Of a stretch of DNA of 21,244 bases, positions 1-8,524 are shown in pieces. The notes under the pieces are model-generated. The model was not told the origin of the DNA and made no database searches. It saw nothing but the letters and a program-made list of their open reading frames with translations. Each line of letters begins with the position of its first letter. Position 1 is the stretch's first letter. Position numbers and translations under genes: made by a program. This DNA is from ZC4RG35 sp041747855 (GTDB lineage Bacteria > Actinomycetota > Acidimicrobiia > Spongiisociales > ZC4RG35): the NCBI GenBank assembly GCA_041747855.1, contig JBGTEJ010000001.1, positions 1 to 21,244 of the forward strand, read 5' to 3'.

Positions 1-1548
1 GACTCTGCCCAGAAGCCAGTAGTAGCCGTCATCGTCCCGCTTGCATCCGTCACCGGGGAAGTACCGACCAGGGAACCGGGACCAGTAGGTGTCGAAGTAG
101 CGCTGGTCGTCCCCGTAGATGGTCCGGGCCATGGCGGGCCACGGTTGGGTCAGCACCAGGTAACCACCACCCCCGAGAGGGACCGATACCCCTTCGTCGT
201 CGACGACATCGGCGGCGACTCCGGGGAAGGGGATAGTCGCCGACCCGGGCTTGGTGGCGACCACACCCGGTAACGGGGTGATCATGATCGCACCGGTCTC
301 GGTTTGCCACCACGTGTCGACCACGGGGCACCTACTTCCCCCGATGACCTCCTGGTACCAGATCCAGGCTTCGGGATTGATCGGCTCCCCCACCGACCCG
401 AGCAATCTCAGCGAGGTCAGGTCGTGGCCCGCCGGATGTTCATCACCCCACTTCATGAAGGCCCGGATGGCCGTGGGAGCGGTGTAGAGGATGGTGACCT
501 TGTACTCCTCGATGATCGACCACAGCCGGTCGGGCTTCGGATAGTTCGGGGCACCTTCGTAGATGACTCCGGTGGTCCTGTTGGCGAGGGGCCCGTAGAC
601 GATGTAACTATGCCCCGTGACCCAGCCGATGTCGGCGGCGCACCAGTAGATGTCGTCGTCCGGCTTGATGTCGAAGACGAGACTATGGGTGGTGGCCACG
701 CCCGTGAGATACCCGCCCTGAGTGTGGACAATCCCCTTTGGCTTACCGGTAGTCCCCGAGGTGTAGAGGATATAAAGCGGGTCTTCGGCGTCGAGGTGGA
801 CCGGTTCGCACTCGTTTGGCTGACCCTCGACGAGGTCATCCCACCAGATGTCCCTACCCGGGACCATGTCGACCTCGTGACCCGTCCGACGGAGGACGAC
901 GACCTTCTCGATCTCCGGCGTTTGTTCTAGTGCACGGTCGGTATTGGACTTGAGCGGGACGATGGAGCCACCTCGCCAGGAACCATCCTGGGTTATCACC
1001 ACACGGGCCTCAGCGTCGAGGATCCGACTGGAGAGGGCTTCGGAGGAGAAACCCCCGAACACCACAGAGTGCACCAATCCGAGACGCGCACAGGCGAGCA
1101 TGGCGACGGGGAGCTCGGGGACCATTCCCATGTATATGGCGACCCGGTCACCCCTCTTCAGACCAAGATCTTTCAGACCATTGGCGAATCTGTTCACTTC
1201 AGCGGCGAGGTCGCTGAAAGTCAGGGTCCTTCGGTCGCCTGGCTCACCGATCCAGTGATATGCGACCTGATCGCCGTGGTCCTGCAGATGACGATCCAGA
1301 CAGTTGTAAGAAAGGTTCAGCTGACCGTCCGAGAACCACTTGTAGAAGGGCGGGTTGGACTCATCGACGATCTGAGACGGCTCCTTGAACCAGGTGACCC
1401 TCTCCAGGGCGTTTCGATGCCAGAACCCGAGGTAGTCAGTCGCGGCCGCTTCGTGGACACCCTCGCGGGCGTTGGCCAGTGCCACGAATTCGGGGGGAGG
1501 AGGGAACAGGCGATCTTCATGAAGCAGGTTCTCCAGGGTTTCTGCCAT
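1..1548 (-). CDS. acs: acetyl-CoA synthetase (3' end beyond window)
   Basis: Activates acetate to acetyl-CoA through an acetyl-adenylate in the cytoplasm. 516 residues are visible of about 650 usual, so the small C-terminal domain with the regulatory acetylated Lys lies outside the window. Seen: an N-terminal region typical of Acs (FYKWFSDGQLNLSYNCLDRH, residues 68-87), the GMVPELPVAMLACARLG block, the AMP-binding loop YTSGTTGKPKG (262-272), WCAADIGWVTGHSYIVYGPL, and DTWWQTETG, which marks the acetyl-CoA synthetase branch. The start ATG (1546-1548) lies 4 nt after the stop of lnt, and its GAGGAG Shine-Dalgarno is built from the last Glu codons of lnt, so the two genes look co-transcribed and translationally coupled. 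Propionyl-CoA synthetase is less likely. Confidence 0.95.
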   Translation of the reverse strand, partial: MAETLENLLHEDRLFPPPPEFVALANAREGVHEAAATDYLGFWHRNALERVTWFKEPSQIVDESNPPFYKWFSDGQLNLSYNCLDRHLQDHGDQVAYHWIGEPGDRRTLTFSDLAAEVNRFANGLKDLGLKRGDRVAIYMGMVPELPVAMLACARLGLVHSVVFGGFSSEALSSRILDAEARVVITQDGSWRGGSIVPLKSNTDRALEQTPEIEKVVVLRRTGHEVDMVPGRDIWWDDLVEGQPNECEPVHLDAEDPLYILYTSGTTGKPKGIVHTQGGYLTGVATTHSLVFDIKPDDDIYWCAADIGWVTGHSYIVYGPLANRTTGVIYEGAPNYPKPDRLWSIIEEYKVTILYTAPTAIRAFMKWGDEHPAGHDLTSLRLLGSVGEPINPEAWIWYQEVIGGSRCPVVDTWWQTETGAIMITPLPGVVATKPGSATIPFPGVAADVVDDEGVSVPLGGGGYLVLTQPWPAMARTIYGDDQRYFDTYWSRFPGRYFPGDGCKRDDDGYYWLLGRV

Positions 1549-1552
1549 CAGC

Positions 1553-3061
1553 TCACTCCTCTTCGTCAGACCGGACGCTGGAAACTACCAGCGTGTTCCG
1601 GTTCCGCCACAGGACAACCACGGCCACCAATAGATAAGAGACCAAAAGAAGGTCGCCGGTGCGGGCGTAGATCGACGGCGATGCAGGATACAACTCTCCA
1701 TAGACGACTTCCCGGGCGCCCAGATCGGAAGTCCCGGTCACCATCCGGCCCTTCGCATCGAGCAAGACCGACTTGCCGGTGACAGCCGCATGGACCAGGG
1801 GAACACCCAGGTCGGCCGCTCGCATCCGGGTCATCCCGACGAACTGGTCCGCGGTGGGCGCATTGGACCCGTACGACTCGTTGTTGGTGGCTACAACCAT
1901 CAGTTCCGCACCCAAGACGGCGTGCTGCCGTGCGTAACGAGAGAAGCCACCTTCCCAGGAGATCACCGAACCCAACGTGTAGGGTCCCTCGTCGCCGTTG
2001 ACCTCGAACACCACCGGTCCTTCACCCCTGATCATGTCGCGGGGGACCCTGGACAACTCCGGAACCAGACGGGTGAAGAACGTCCTGAATGGCACATACT
2101 CCCCGAACGGGACCGGGTGCTGCTTCCTGTACTCGCCCACGATCTCTCCGTCGGGGTTGAACAAGACGTTCGCATTGATCCAGTGGGTGTCGCTGACGAT
2201 CCTGTCACCTCCCACGAGGATCCATGCGCCGATCCTCTTCGCTTCGGAGGCGATCTGCTCTCTGATCTCCGGGTTGTTCACCGGATCGGCATTAGTGGAA
2301 CCCGTCGAACTCTCGGACCAGACCACGAGGTTCGCCGAACCCGATGGGATCGTGGCGGTCAATGCCAGATGCTGCTCGAAGGTCCGAAGCCGCTGGTTCG
2401 GCGGGCAATCCTCGAACGGGCACGGTGTAGACCCCTGCACGATGGCGACGGACACCGACCCCGTCATGTCGGAACCGGCAGAGTCGATGACGCCTGCAAC
2501 CGTCGCGATCACAATCGGGATGATCACAAGGAGCGGCCCCCAACCACGGAGTTTCCCGACTGCTGCCAGCGCCACCATCGCCGCAAGGCCAACTACCAGC
2601 AGAGTGATTCCGCTGGTACCCCAAGTAGGTGCCAGCATCCGAACCAAGTCGTATCCGGAGAGGGCATATCCGGCCGCACCCCACTCCTGGCCCCCGATCG
2701 GAACCCGGTATCGGAGAAGTTCCATGAGGGCCCAACCACCCATTGCCAGCCCCATCCACTGGGACCCGGAGAGATGATTGAAACGTGTCATCCACCACCC
2801 GAATAATCCGATGAAGAGTGCCTGCAATGGAGCCAGGAAGAGGGCGGTCCAGTCGAGTTTGGCCAGCCACCACATCAGGCCGCCCCAGAAGATCACCCCG
2901 TACACGAACCCGACCCAGAACCCGTGACGAGGACGATCTACCTTCCGAATCGCCGAGAACAGAAGTGCGACCCCGAGCACGATCATGAAGCCCAGACCGA
3001 ATGGCGGGAAGGCCAGTACCGACACAAGGGCACCGATCAAACTGATGAGGATTGGTGTCAC
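1553..3061 (-). CDS. lnt: apolipoprotein N-acyltransferase homologue with Cys-to-Ser at the nucleophile position
   Basis: 502-residue polytopic membrane protein with an N-terminal bundle of hydrophobic helices (about 1-195), a periplasmic nitrilase-fold domain (about 200-460) and a last membrane helix (469-485). Lnt adds the third acyl chain to lipoproteins. Catalytic positions: Glu250 in VVWSE, Lys313 in YRKQHPVPFGEY, Glu321 and Glu370 are present and match E. coli E267, K335, E343 and E389. The nucleophilic Cys (E. coli C387) is Ser368 in GSVISWEGG (codon TCC, 1958-1960). The enzyme may be inactive as an N-acyltransferase, use Ser, or do something else. The start is GTG with no SD but TACCCT 7 nt upstream, which suggests a leaderless mRNA. 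First gene of a probable lnt-acs unit. Confidence 0.85.
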   Translation of the reverse strand: MTPILISLIGALVSVLAFPPFGLGFMIVLGVALLFSAIRKVDRPRHGFWVGFVYGVIFWGGLMWWLAKLDWTALFLAPLQALFIGLFGWWMTRFNHLSGSQWMGLAMGGWALMELLRYRVPIGGQEWGAAGYALSGYDLVRMLAPTWGTSGITLLVVGLAAMVALAAVGKLRGWGPLLVIIPIVIATVAGVIDSAGSDMTGSVSVAIVQGSTPCPFEDCPPNQRLRTFEQHLALTATIPSGSANLVVWSESSTGSTNADPVNNPEIREQIASEAKRIGAWILVGGDRIVSDTHWINANVLFNPDGEIVGEYRKQHPVPFGEYVPFRTFFTRLVPELSRVPRDMIRGEGPVVFEVNGDEGPYTLGSVISWEGGFSRYARQHAVLGAELMVVATNNESYGSNAPTADQFVGMTRMRAADLGVPLVHAAVTGKSVLLDAKGRMVTGTSDLGAREVVYGELYPASPSIYARTGDLLLVSYLLVAVVVLWRNRNTLVVSSVRSDEEE

Positions 3062-3106
3062 TGTCGGCAGGGTAGGAAGGCCAACGGGTCTTTAGAGTGC
3101 CCAATC
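3062..3106. promoter_or_regulatory. 45-bp divergent promoter region, lnt / IMPase
   Basis: Minus strand: TACCCT (complement of 3069-3074) lies 7 nt before the lnt GTG. Plus strand: TAGAGT (3093-3098) lies 8 nt before the IMPase ATG. Both fit -10 elements of leaderless transcripts. Neither start has a Shine-Dalgarno. No convincing -35 hexamers were seen; they would fall inside the opposite gene's -10 area. Confidence 0.5.
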
Positions 3107-3913
3107 ATGTGGGAAGGTGATGTGTGGGTTGCAACCCGAGCGGCAAGGGCCGGGGCTGACATCGTCCAGAGCGGCTTCTTCCAATCCTACGGGACCGAAA
3201 TGAAGGGGGTGGTCAACCCTGTCACTCAGATCGATCGTGACTCGGAGAGTGTGATCAAGGCCATGATCGCGTCGCACTTCCCAAATGACGGCTTCCTTGG
3301 AGAGGAAGGCGGGGGAGATTCCTGGAAGGAGGGCCGAACCTGGATCGTGGACCCTCTGGACGGCACGGTCAACTTCATCCATCGGATCCCGCAAGTGGCT
3401 GTGTCCGTCGCCCTTTGGTCTGACGGCCAGCCACAGGTGGCGGTGATCATCGACGTCGCCCGCAATGAGGAGTACATGGCGGTCCGGGGTGAGGGCGCCA
3501 CCCTCAATGGTTCCCCACTCAGTGTCACCACCACCGAGAAGCTGGGTCAATCGATGATCCTCACCGGTTTCCCTTACGACCAGAGGGACCACAGCAAGCC
3601 CTACCTGGACCTGACCGCCTCCCTGCTGGAGAATGCCCGCGCCGTTCGCTGTCTCGGGTCGGCCGCATTGGACCTCGCCTGGGTGGCTTCCGGAGTGGCC
3701 GACGGCTACAGCGAGCACGGTGGCGAGCACGGTCTAAAACCGTGGGACCTTGCCGCCGGAATGCTGCTCGTCACTGAGTCTGGAGGACGTTTCACCGATG
3801 TCCTGGGAAATGAGCATGCCCTCGAGGCGGCCGCTTTCGTGGCTAGCAACGGGCACATCCATGACGATCTGCTCTCACTGGTCCGCGCCACCCTCCCGTC
3901 CCATCTCCGCTGA
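3107..3913 (+). CDS. inositol monophosphatase family phosphatase
   Basis: 268 residues, Mg-dependent phosphatase of the IMPase/SuhB fold; substrates in the family include inositol-1-phosphate, histidinol-phosphate and fructose-1,6-bisphosphate. Metal-site motifs seen: GEEGG (65-69), DPLDGTVNF (82-90) and PWDLAAG (212-218). The start is ATG at 3107 (MWEGDVWVATRAARAG): the open frame runs further upstream, but that part overlaps lnt and does not look like protein. No SD; a TAGAGT hexamer sits 8 nt upstream. It ends in TGATG, sharing one base with the start of the next gene, so the two are translationally coupled. Exact substrate cannot be read from sequence. Confidence 0.88.
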   Translation: MWEGDVWVATRAARAGADIVQSGFFQSYGTEMKGVVNPVTQIDRDSESVIKAMIASHFPNDGFLGEEGGGDSWKEGRTWIVDPLDGTVNFIHRIPQVAVSVALWSDGQPQVAVIIDVARNEEYMAVRGEGATLNGSPLSVTTTEKLGQSMILTGFPYDQRDHSKPYLDLTASLLENARAVRCLGSAALDLAWVASGVADGYSEHGGEHGLKPWDLAAGMLLVTESGGRFTDVLGNEHALEAAAFVASNGHIHDDLLSLVRATLPSHLR

Positions 3914-5148
3914 TGTACCACGATCACCACCTCCACCCGATCGGGTACGCCTATCTGCTCAACGGTCTGGAGTTGATGGAGGCGAACAGCCTGTCGGAAC
4001 TCCTCGGGATGGTTCGGGTCCGTGCCGGGGCCATCGATGGCCCGATCATCGGGCAACGACTCAACGATGAAGGGCTGAAGGAACTCCGACTTCCCACCGC
4101 TGTCGACATCGACGATGTGGTTGCCGACCGCCCCGTCCTGCTCTACCGGTACTGCGGGCACATAGCCGTGGCGAACCACGCCGCCCTTGCCCTCGCCGGA
4201 GTCGGTTCGGACACCCCAGACCCTCCAGGGGGTTCACTCGATAGAGATCCTTCCGGTCGTCTCACGGGTGTGCTTCGTGAGACCGCCATCGGGTTGGTCT
4301 CCGAGGTGCTCGGTCCCCTGACCGCGGCCCCTTCAGACGTCGAGATCCTGGAGGCCCTCTCCACTCTTCCTGCCATGGGTATCACCTCGATAACGGGGAT
4401 CGTCTCCCAAGGGCCCGGGATCTGGGGTGGTCAAGAGGACGAGCTCGACACCCTGATTCGTCTTGCACCCGTTCTCCCCATAGATGTCGACGTCCTGGTC
4501 ATCACCGACCGGATCACCGACCTGACGCAGGCAGCCGAGCGAATAGACCGAGCCGACGGAAGGATTCGCTTCCACGGATGGAAGGATTTCTCAGATGGGT
4601 CCCTGGGTGGCCACACCGCGGCCATGTACGAGCCATTTTCGGACCGCCCGGACACAATAGGAATGGTCCGTCTCGATCATCGCCACGCCATGACAATGGG
4701 TCTCGCCTCATCCCGACTCGGGGGGGTGACCGCGATCCACGCAATCGGGGACCGCGCCAACGACCTGGTCCTCGACGTGATGGTCGACCTGATCGCCGAA
4801 GGTGTCGACCCCGGAACGCTCCGGGTGGAACATGCCTCAGTGCTCACGGACCGGACCATCCAGCGGTTCGCCGACCTAGGAGTCACCGCGTCGGTCCAAC
4901 CGGCGTTCCTCGCCTCAGAGGACACATGGATAGAGAAGAGGTTGGGCAGCGAACGGATGAGCAGGGTGTATCCCTTCCGTTCTCTCCTCGAGGCAGGAGT
5001 GCCAGTCATCGGTGGAAGTGATGCCCCCGTCGAGCATCCCGACCCGGACACCGCGATCCGGGCAGCCACCACCCGCCACAACATCAATCCCAGCCAGGCG
5101 CTGACCCTGGACCAGGCCCACGCCCTGTTCGAGCGTCACCCCAGGTAA
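3913..5148 (+). CDS. compact YtcJ-like metal-dependent amidohydrolase
   Basis: 411 residues of the Amidohydro_3 (YtcJ-like) family, hydrolases acting on C-N bonds with a mono- or dinuclear metal centre. All expected ligands are visible: HDHHLHP at the very N-terminus (D4-x-H6-x-H8), Lys224 in FHGWKDFSDGSLGG, His276 in AIHAIGDRAND, His307 in VEHAS and Asp370 in GGSDAPVEHPD. Family members are usually about 530-550 residues, with a beta-sandwich made from the first ~60 and last ~60 residues. Both parts are absent here: the protein starts at the metal motif and stops at LTLDQAHALFERHPR. No earlier start exists in frame. The overlap with the phosphatase gene (TGATG) implies co-translation, possibly one degradation or salvage step. 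Substrate unknown. Confidence 0.8.
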   Translation: MYHDHHLHPIGYAYLLNGLELMEANSLSELLGMVRVRAGAIDGPIIGQRLNDEGLKELRLPTAVDIDDVVADRPVLLYRYCGHIAVANHAALALAGVGSDTPDPPGGSLDRDPSGRLTGVLRETAIGLVSEVLGPLTAAPSDVEILEALSTLPAMGITSITGIVSQGPGIWGGQEDELDTLIRLAPVLPIDVDVLVITDRITDLTQAAERIDRADGRIRFHGWKDFSDGSLGGHTAAMYEPFSDRPDTIGMVRLDHRHAMTMGLASSRLGGVTAIHAIGDRANDLVLDVMVDLIAEGVDPGTLRVEHASVLTDRTIQRFADLGVTASVQPAFLASEDTWIEKRLGSERMSRVYPFRSLLEAGVPVIGGSDAPVEHPDPDTAIRAATTRHNINPSQALTLDQAHALFERHPR

Positions 5149-5195
5149 CGGCAACCACAGGGCGTTGCCGAGCTCACGAGGGTTTCAGGAAACCC
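5149..5195. terminator. paired hairpins between convergent genes
   Basis: Directly after the amidohydrolase stop, CGGCAAC (5149-5155) and GTTGCCG (5164-5170) form a perfect 7-bp stem with an 8-nt loop. A second perfect stem, GGGTTTC (5180-5186) with GAAACCC (5189-5195), lies within the last codons of the facing aminotransferase gene. There is no long T tract on either strand. The position between convergent genes fits bidirectional termination. Confidence 0.5.
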
Positions 5196-6334
5196 TTCAG
5201 GACATCCCCTAGCGCCCCGTACTCGTCGACGGTGTTGTACAGATGGGCCGACACCCTGAGCAGCTGATCGGGCCAATCCGGCCAGAACAGGACAACCGTT
5301 TCAAACCCCTTCTTCAAGAGAACGGAGCCGAGAGGTGAGTTGATCCCAGGCGGCCGCTGACCGTCATGAGGAGGAAGTGGGATTGAAGCCATGGACCCGA
5401 TCATCCCTTGCGGATAGAGCGGTTCGAGACCCAGACGGTCGCTGATGATCTTGTGGCCGGCGATCGCCAACTCCCGGTTCTTCGCCATGACTCCGTGCCA
5501 CCCGGCTGGATCGCTTGCGCCGATCACTTCGATGGCCTTGGGTGCTGCCAGCCAGGGGCTCGGGTCATCGGTGCCAAGCCAATCGAAGAGGGCCCGATAA
5601 CGCTCCGAACCCTCCCGTGTAGTCCAGCCGTGCGAGATCACCACGGGGAAGGTTTCCCCGACGCGATCCTCACGGGTGAACAGGAAGGCAGCACCTTTCG
5701 GAGCACATACCCATTTGTGAAGGTTCCCCGTGTACCACGAAGCGCCCAGGCTGTTGAGGTCGAGTGGGACCTGACCCGGACCGTGAGCACCGTCGACGAT
5801 GACGGGCACCTCCGGTTCGAGCGAGGAGACGATCTCGGCTATTGGGAACACCTGACCGGTGGGCGAACTGATGTGGTCGATGACCGCCAGCCGGGTGCGG
5901 GGACCGGTCGAGGAGAGGATGGCATCTGTGACCTCGGATGGGTCGGAGAGGCTCAGCGGCACATCAACGACTACAACACGCGCCCCGGTCCGGCGGGCGG
6001 TGAACTCCAGAGTCTGACGAACCGCGTTGTATGCCTGGCTGGTGGTCAGGATCTCGTCGCCGGGGCTAAACCAGGGTTCAACGGAGCGAACCACCGACGC
6101 AACACCGAGCGTGGCATTGCGCACGAAGGCGAATCCGTGGGGGTCCGCACCGACGAATCGCGCCACCGCCTCCCGCGCCGAGTCCAACGCAGGTTGGATC
6201 TCCTCGGCGATGAATCGGGTCGTGGCCTCCTCCCACCGGCGGATCCACCTCTGCTGCTCCTCCTGGACCGCCACCGGAACCGCGCCGAAGGATCCATGGT
6301 TGAGGTGGTGAATGTCAGGGGAGAGGGACCACAC
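5174..6334 (-). CDS. class V aminotransferase (isopenicillin-N-epimerase-like)
   Basis: 386-residue PLP enzyme of fold type I, class V. Seen: LNHGSFGAVP near the N-terminus, typical of the CefD-like / cysteine-desulfurase-like group; IVDGAHGPGQVPLDL (179-193) with the PLP-N1-binding Asp and His; and TGNLHKWVCAPKG with Lys207 as the Schiff-base lysine. Family members include isopenicillin-N epimerase and assorted lyases and desulfurases. No penicillin-pathway gene is near, so 'epimerase' should not be taken as function. The start is GTG at 6334 without SD, with TACGAT 8 nt upstream on the minus strand (leaderless pattern). Transcribed divergently from the M3 peptidase. Confidence 0.85.
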   Translation of the reverse strand: MWSLSPDIHHLNHGSFGAVPVAVQEEQQRWIRRWEEATTRFIAEEIQPALDSAREAVARFVGADPHGFAFVRNATLGVASVVRSVEPWFSPGDEILTTSQAYNAVRQTLEFTARRTGARVVVVDVPLSLSDPSEVTDAILSSTGPRTRLAVIDHISSPTGQVFPIAEIVSSLEPEVPVIVDGAHGPGQVPLDLNSLGASWYTGNLHKWVCAPKGAAFLFTREDRVGETFPVVISHGWTTREGSERYRALFDWLGTDDPSPWLAAPKAIEVIGASDPAGWHGVMAKNRELAIAGHKIISDRLGLEPLYPQGMIGSMASIPLPPHDGQRPPGINSPLGSVLLKKGFETVVLFWPDWPDQLLRVSAHLYNTVDEYGALGDVLKGFLKPS

Positions 6335-6396
6335 GGACCGGCATCGTAGGTGACCCGGTGGGACAAAACGGCGACCCCGTTTACCCTTGCCCCGAT
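6335..6396. promoter_or_regulatory. divergent promoter region, aminotransferase / M3 peptidase
   Basis: Minus strand: TACGAT (complement of 6343-6348) ends 8 nt before the aminotransferase GTG. Plus strand: GGGACA (6360-6365), a 16-nt spacer and TACCCT (6382-6387), 9 nt before the peptidase ATG, resemble a -35/-10 pair for a leaderless transcript. An in-frame GTG at 6358 is less likely as the peptidase start because it lies at this -35. Confidence 0.5.
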
Positions 6397-8352
6397 ATGT
6401 CCTACATCGACCTGACCCCAGACCAAGTTACCGCCGGCACCGAAGAGGCCATCACAGATGCGAGGGCCGTGATCGACGAGCTGGTCGCACCCAAAGAACA
6501 ACGCACGTTCGAGAACACCCTGCGCCCGCTGGACCGGGTCAATGACATCCTCGGGCACGCCTTTCACGAGTTCGGCTTCATGGGGTTTGTCCATCCCTTC
6601 AAGGAGGTGCGCGACACCGCCACCAACGCCAACGAGCAAATGGAGAAGTTCGGAGTCGAGATCATCTTCCGCGATGATCTGAACGCTGCGGTCAAGGAGT
6701 ACGCCGCCACCGAGGATGCCGCCGGTCTAGCAGGCGAGCAGGCCCGACTCCTCGAGTTCGTGATGAGAGACCTCCGACAGGCGGGACATGACCTCGATCC
6801 CGCGACCCGGGCGGTGGTCAAGGGAAAGACCGAGAGGCTGGTCGAGCTGGGGGTGCGGTTCCAGCAGAACATCGACGAGTGGCAGGACTGGATCCTCTGC
6901 GACCGTGACGACCTGGACGGGCTCCCCGACAGTTTCATCGACGGGCTCGAGGTCGACGAGGAGACCCAGAAGTACAAGGTCACCATCGACTACCCCAACC
7001 TGATCCCATTCCTCGAGAACGCCACCAGACGCGATCTCCGAGAGCAGCTCAGATTCAAATACAACACCGTCGCCGTCGAGGAGAACCGCAAGATCTTGGA
7101 CGAGGCAGCCAGGCTGCGCCAGGAGATCGCCGAAGCCCTGGGGCATGCGACATGGGCGCATCATCGTCTCGAGGATCGAATGGCCAAGAGCCCCGAAAGG
7201 GTCAAGGCCTTCTATTCCGACCTGGTGGAGCCCCTGACCGCCAAAGGGAAAGAGGACCTGGCGGCAATGTCGGAGCTCCTGAAGAAGGACACCGGGGAGA
7301 CCGAGATACAGCTCTGGGACTGGATGTACTACGACACACAACAGCGAAAGACCGACTACGGGGTCGACAATTTCGAGGTGGCCAAGTACTTCCCTCTCCC
7401 AGAGGTTCTGAAGGGGATGTTCGAACTGACCTCGGAGATGTTCGGCATCGATTACCGGGAGATAAACGAGTTCGACAGCTGGCACGAAGACGTCCAACTC
7501 TTCGCCATCCACGACAAGGTGACAGGCGAGGAGCTATCGCGGTTCTATCTCGACCTGTTCCCGCGGGAAGGCAAGTACGGACATGCCGCCGAGTTCCCAC
7601 TGGTGCCCAGCCGTCGGCTCGAGGACGGTACCTACCAGAACCCGATCTGTGCGATGGTCACCAACTTCACCAAACCCACCAAGGACGCTCCATCGCTCCT
7701 CCAACATGGGGAGGTCGAGACCCTGTTCCACGAGTTCGGCCATGTCCTCCATCAGAACCTGGGGCGCACCGAGCTCGCCCGGTTCTCCGGGACGAACGTT
7801 GAACGGGATTTCGTCGAGGCACCAAGCCAGATCATGCAGCACTGGATCTGGCGGACCGATGTCCTCAGCAGATTCGCCCGTCAGTACGAGACCGGCGAGG
7901 CCATCCCCGAGGACCTCGTCGGCCAGCTGGTAGCCGCCCGCAACCTGAACAAGGGACTGACTCAACTCCGCCAGATGCAGTACGGCTGGTGGGACCAGGA
8001 GATGCACGGGGGGCCAGATCGTGACCTCGACACCATCTACGAGAAGGGCTCACAGCTCGCCCTGTTACCCCAGCACCCCGGAACTTTCGCCCTCGCCAAC
8101 TTCGGTCATCTCATGGGTGGTTACGACGCCGCCTATTACGGGTATATGTGGTCGGAGGTCTTCGGCGACGACATGTTCTCCCGATTCGAGCTGGAAGGTG
8201 TCACCAACCCGGCGGTGGGAATGGCATACCGTAGTGCCGTACTCGACCGGGGAGGGACGGTCGACCCCGATCAGATGCTCCTGGATTTCCTCGGTCGGGA
8301 GCCGAGCAACCAGGCCTTTCTGATCAAGTTGGGCATCGCTGGAACCGATTGA
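6397..8352 (+). CDS. M3-family zinc oligopeptidase
   Basis: 651 residues from the ATG at 6397 (MSYIDLTPDQV). Thimet-oligopeptidase / oligopeptidase A family enzymes cut short peptides in the cytoplasm. The zinc site is clear: LFHEFGHVLH with His445, Glu446 and His449, and a third ligand Glu474 in RDFVEAPSQIMQHW. The C-terminal part carries GYDAAYYGYMWSEVFGDDMFSRFE, the usual M3 substrate-binding block, and the protein has the family's normal length. No signal peptide. The short leader peptide from a GTG at 6358 is unlike the family. It appears to be a single-gene transcript, since no gene follows for 170 bp. Confidence 0.92.
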   Translation: MSYIDLTPDQVTAGTEEAITDARAVIDELVAPKEQRTFENTLRPLDRVNDILGHAFHEFGFMGFVHPFKEVRDTATNANEQMEKFGVEIIFRDDLNAAVKEYAATEDAAGLAGEQARLLEFVMRDLRQAGHDLDPATRAVVKGKTERLVELGVRFQQNIDEWQDWILCDRDDLDGLPDSFIDGLEVDEETQKYKVTIDYPNLIPFLENATRRDLREQLRFKYNTVAVEENRKILDEAARLRQEIAEALGHATWAHHRLEDRMAKSPERVKAFYSDLVEPLTAKGKEDLAAMSELLKKDTGETEIQLWDWMYYDTQQRKTDYGVDNFEVAKYFPLPEVLKGMFELTSEMFGIDYREINEFDSWHEDVQLFAIHDKVTGEELSRFYLDLFPREGKYGHAAEFPLVPSRRLEDGTYQNPICAMVTNFTKPTKDAPSLLQHGEVETLFHEFGHVLHQNLGRTELARFSGTNVERDFVEAPSQIMQHWIWRTDVLSRFARQYETGEAIPEDLVGQLVAARNLNKGLTQLRQMQYGWWDQEMHGGPDRDLDTIYEKGSQLALLPQHPGTFALANFGHLMGGYDAAYYGYMWSEVFGDDMFSRFELEGVTNPAVGMAYRSAVLDRGGTVDPDQMLLDFLGREPSNQAFLIKLGIAGTD

Positions 8353-8503
8353 CTGGCGCCGAGCGTCTTAATTGACGATAATGGACTGATCCCCTCTGTT
8401 CGCAGTGGATTCTGACGCACCGTCAGGTCGAAGGACTGCAGGGAATCACCCTTGAAGCAAAAACGTTTCATCGTTTACCAACTCACAACTACCAACTGAA
8501 CCC
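8353..8503. other. intergenic region upstream of the Zn-binding protein gene
   Basis: About 150 bp without a recognisable gene and with lower GC than the flanks. Possible promoter pieces are TTGACG (8372-8377) and TTGAAG (8452-8457), but neither has a convincing -10. The 8-mer TACCAACT occurs twice (8476-8483 and 8490-8497), 14 bp apart. No tRNA, riboswitch or ORF was recognised. Confidence 0.3.
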
Positions 8504-8517
8504 GGCCCAGGAGGGCC
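8504..8517 (+). promoter_or_regulatory. hairpin holding the Shine-Dalgarno of the next gene
   Basis: GGCCC (8504-8508), loop AGGA, GGGCC (8513-8517) is a perfect stem. The SD AGGAGGG (8509-8515) occupies the loop and three bases of the 3' arm, and the ATG follows at 8525. Folding would partly hide the ribosome-binding site. Confidence 0.5.
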
Positions 8518-8524
8518 TTCCAAT

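Noticed and set aside
304..930. Plus-strand open frame opposite acs
   Set aside because: The minus strand reads continuously as acetyl-CoA synthetase over this stretch, including the ATP-binding loop.
1790..2806. Long plus-strand open frame opposite lnt
   Set aside because: Antisense shadow: no SD, biased composition and no family resemblance, while the minus strand encodes a complete Lnt homologue.
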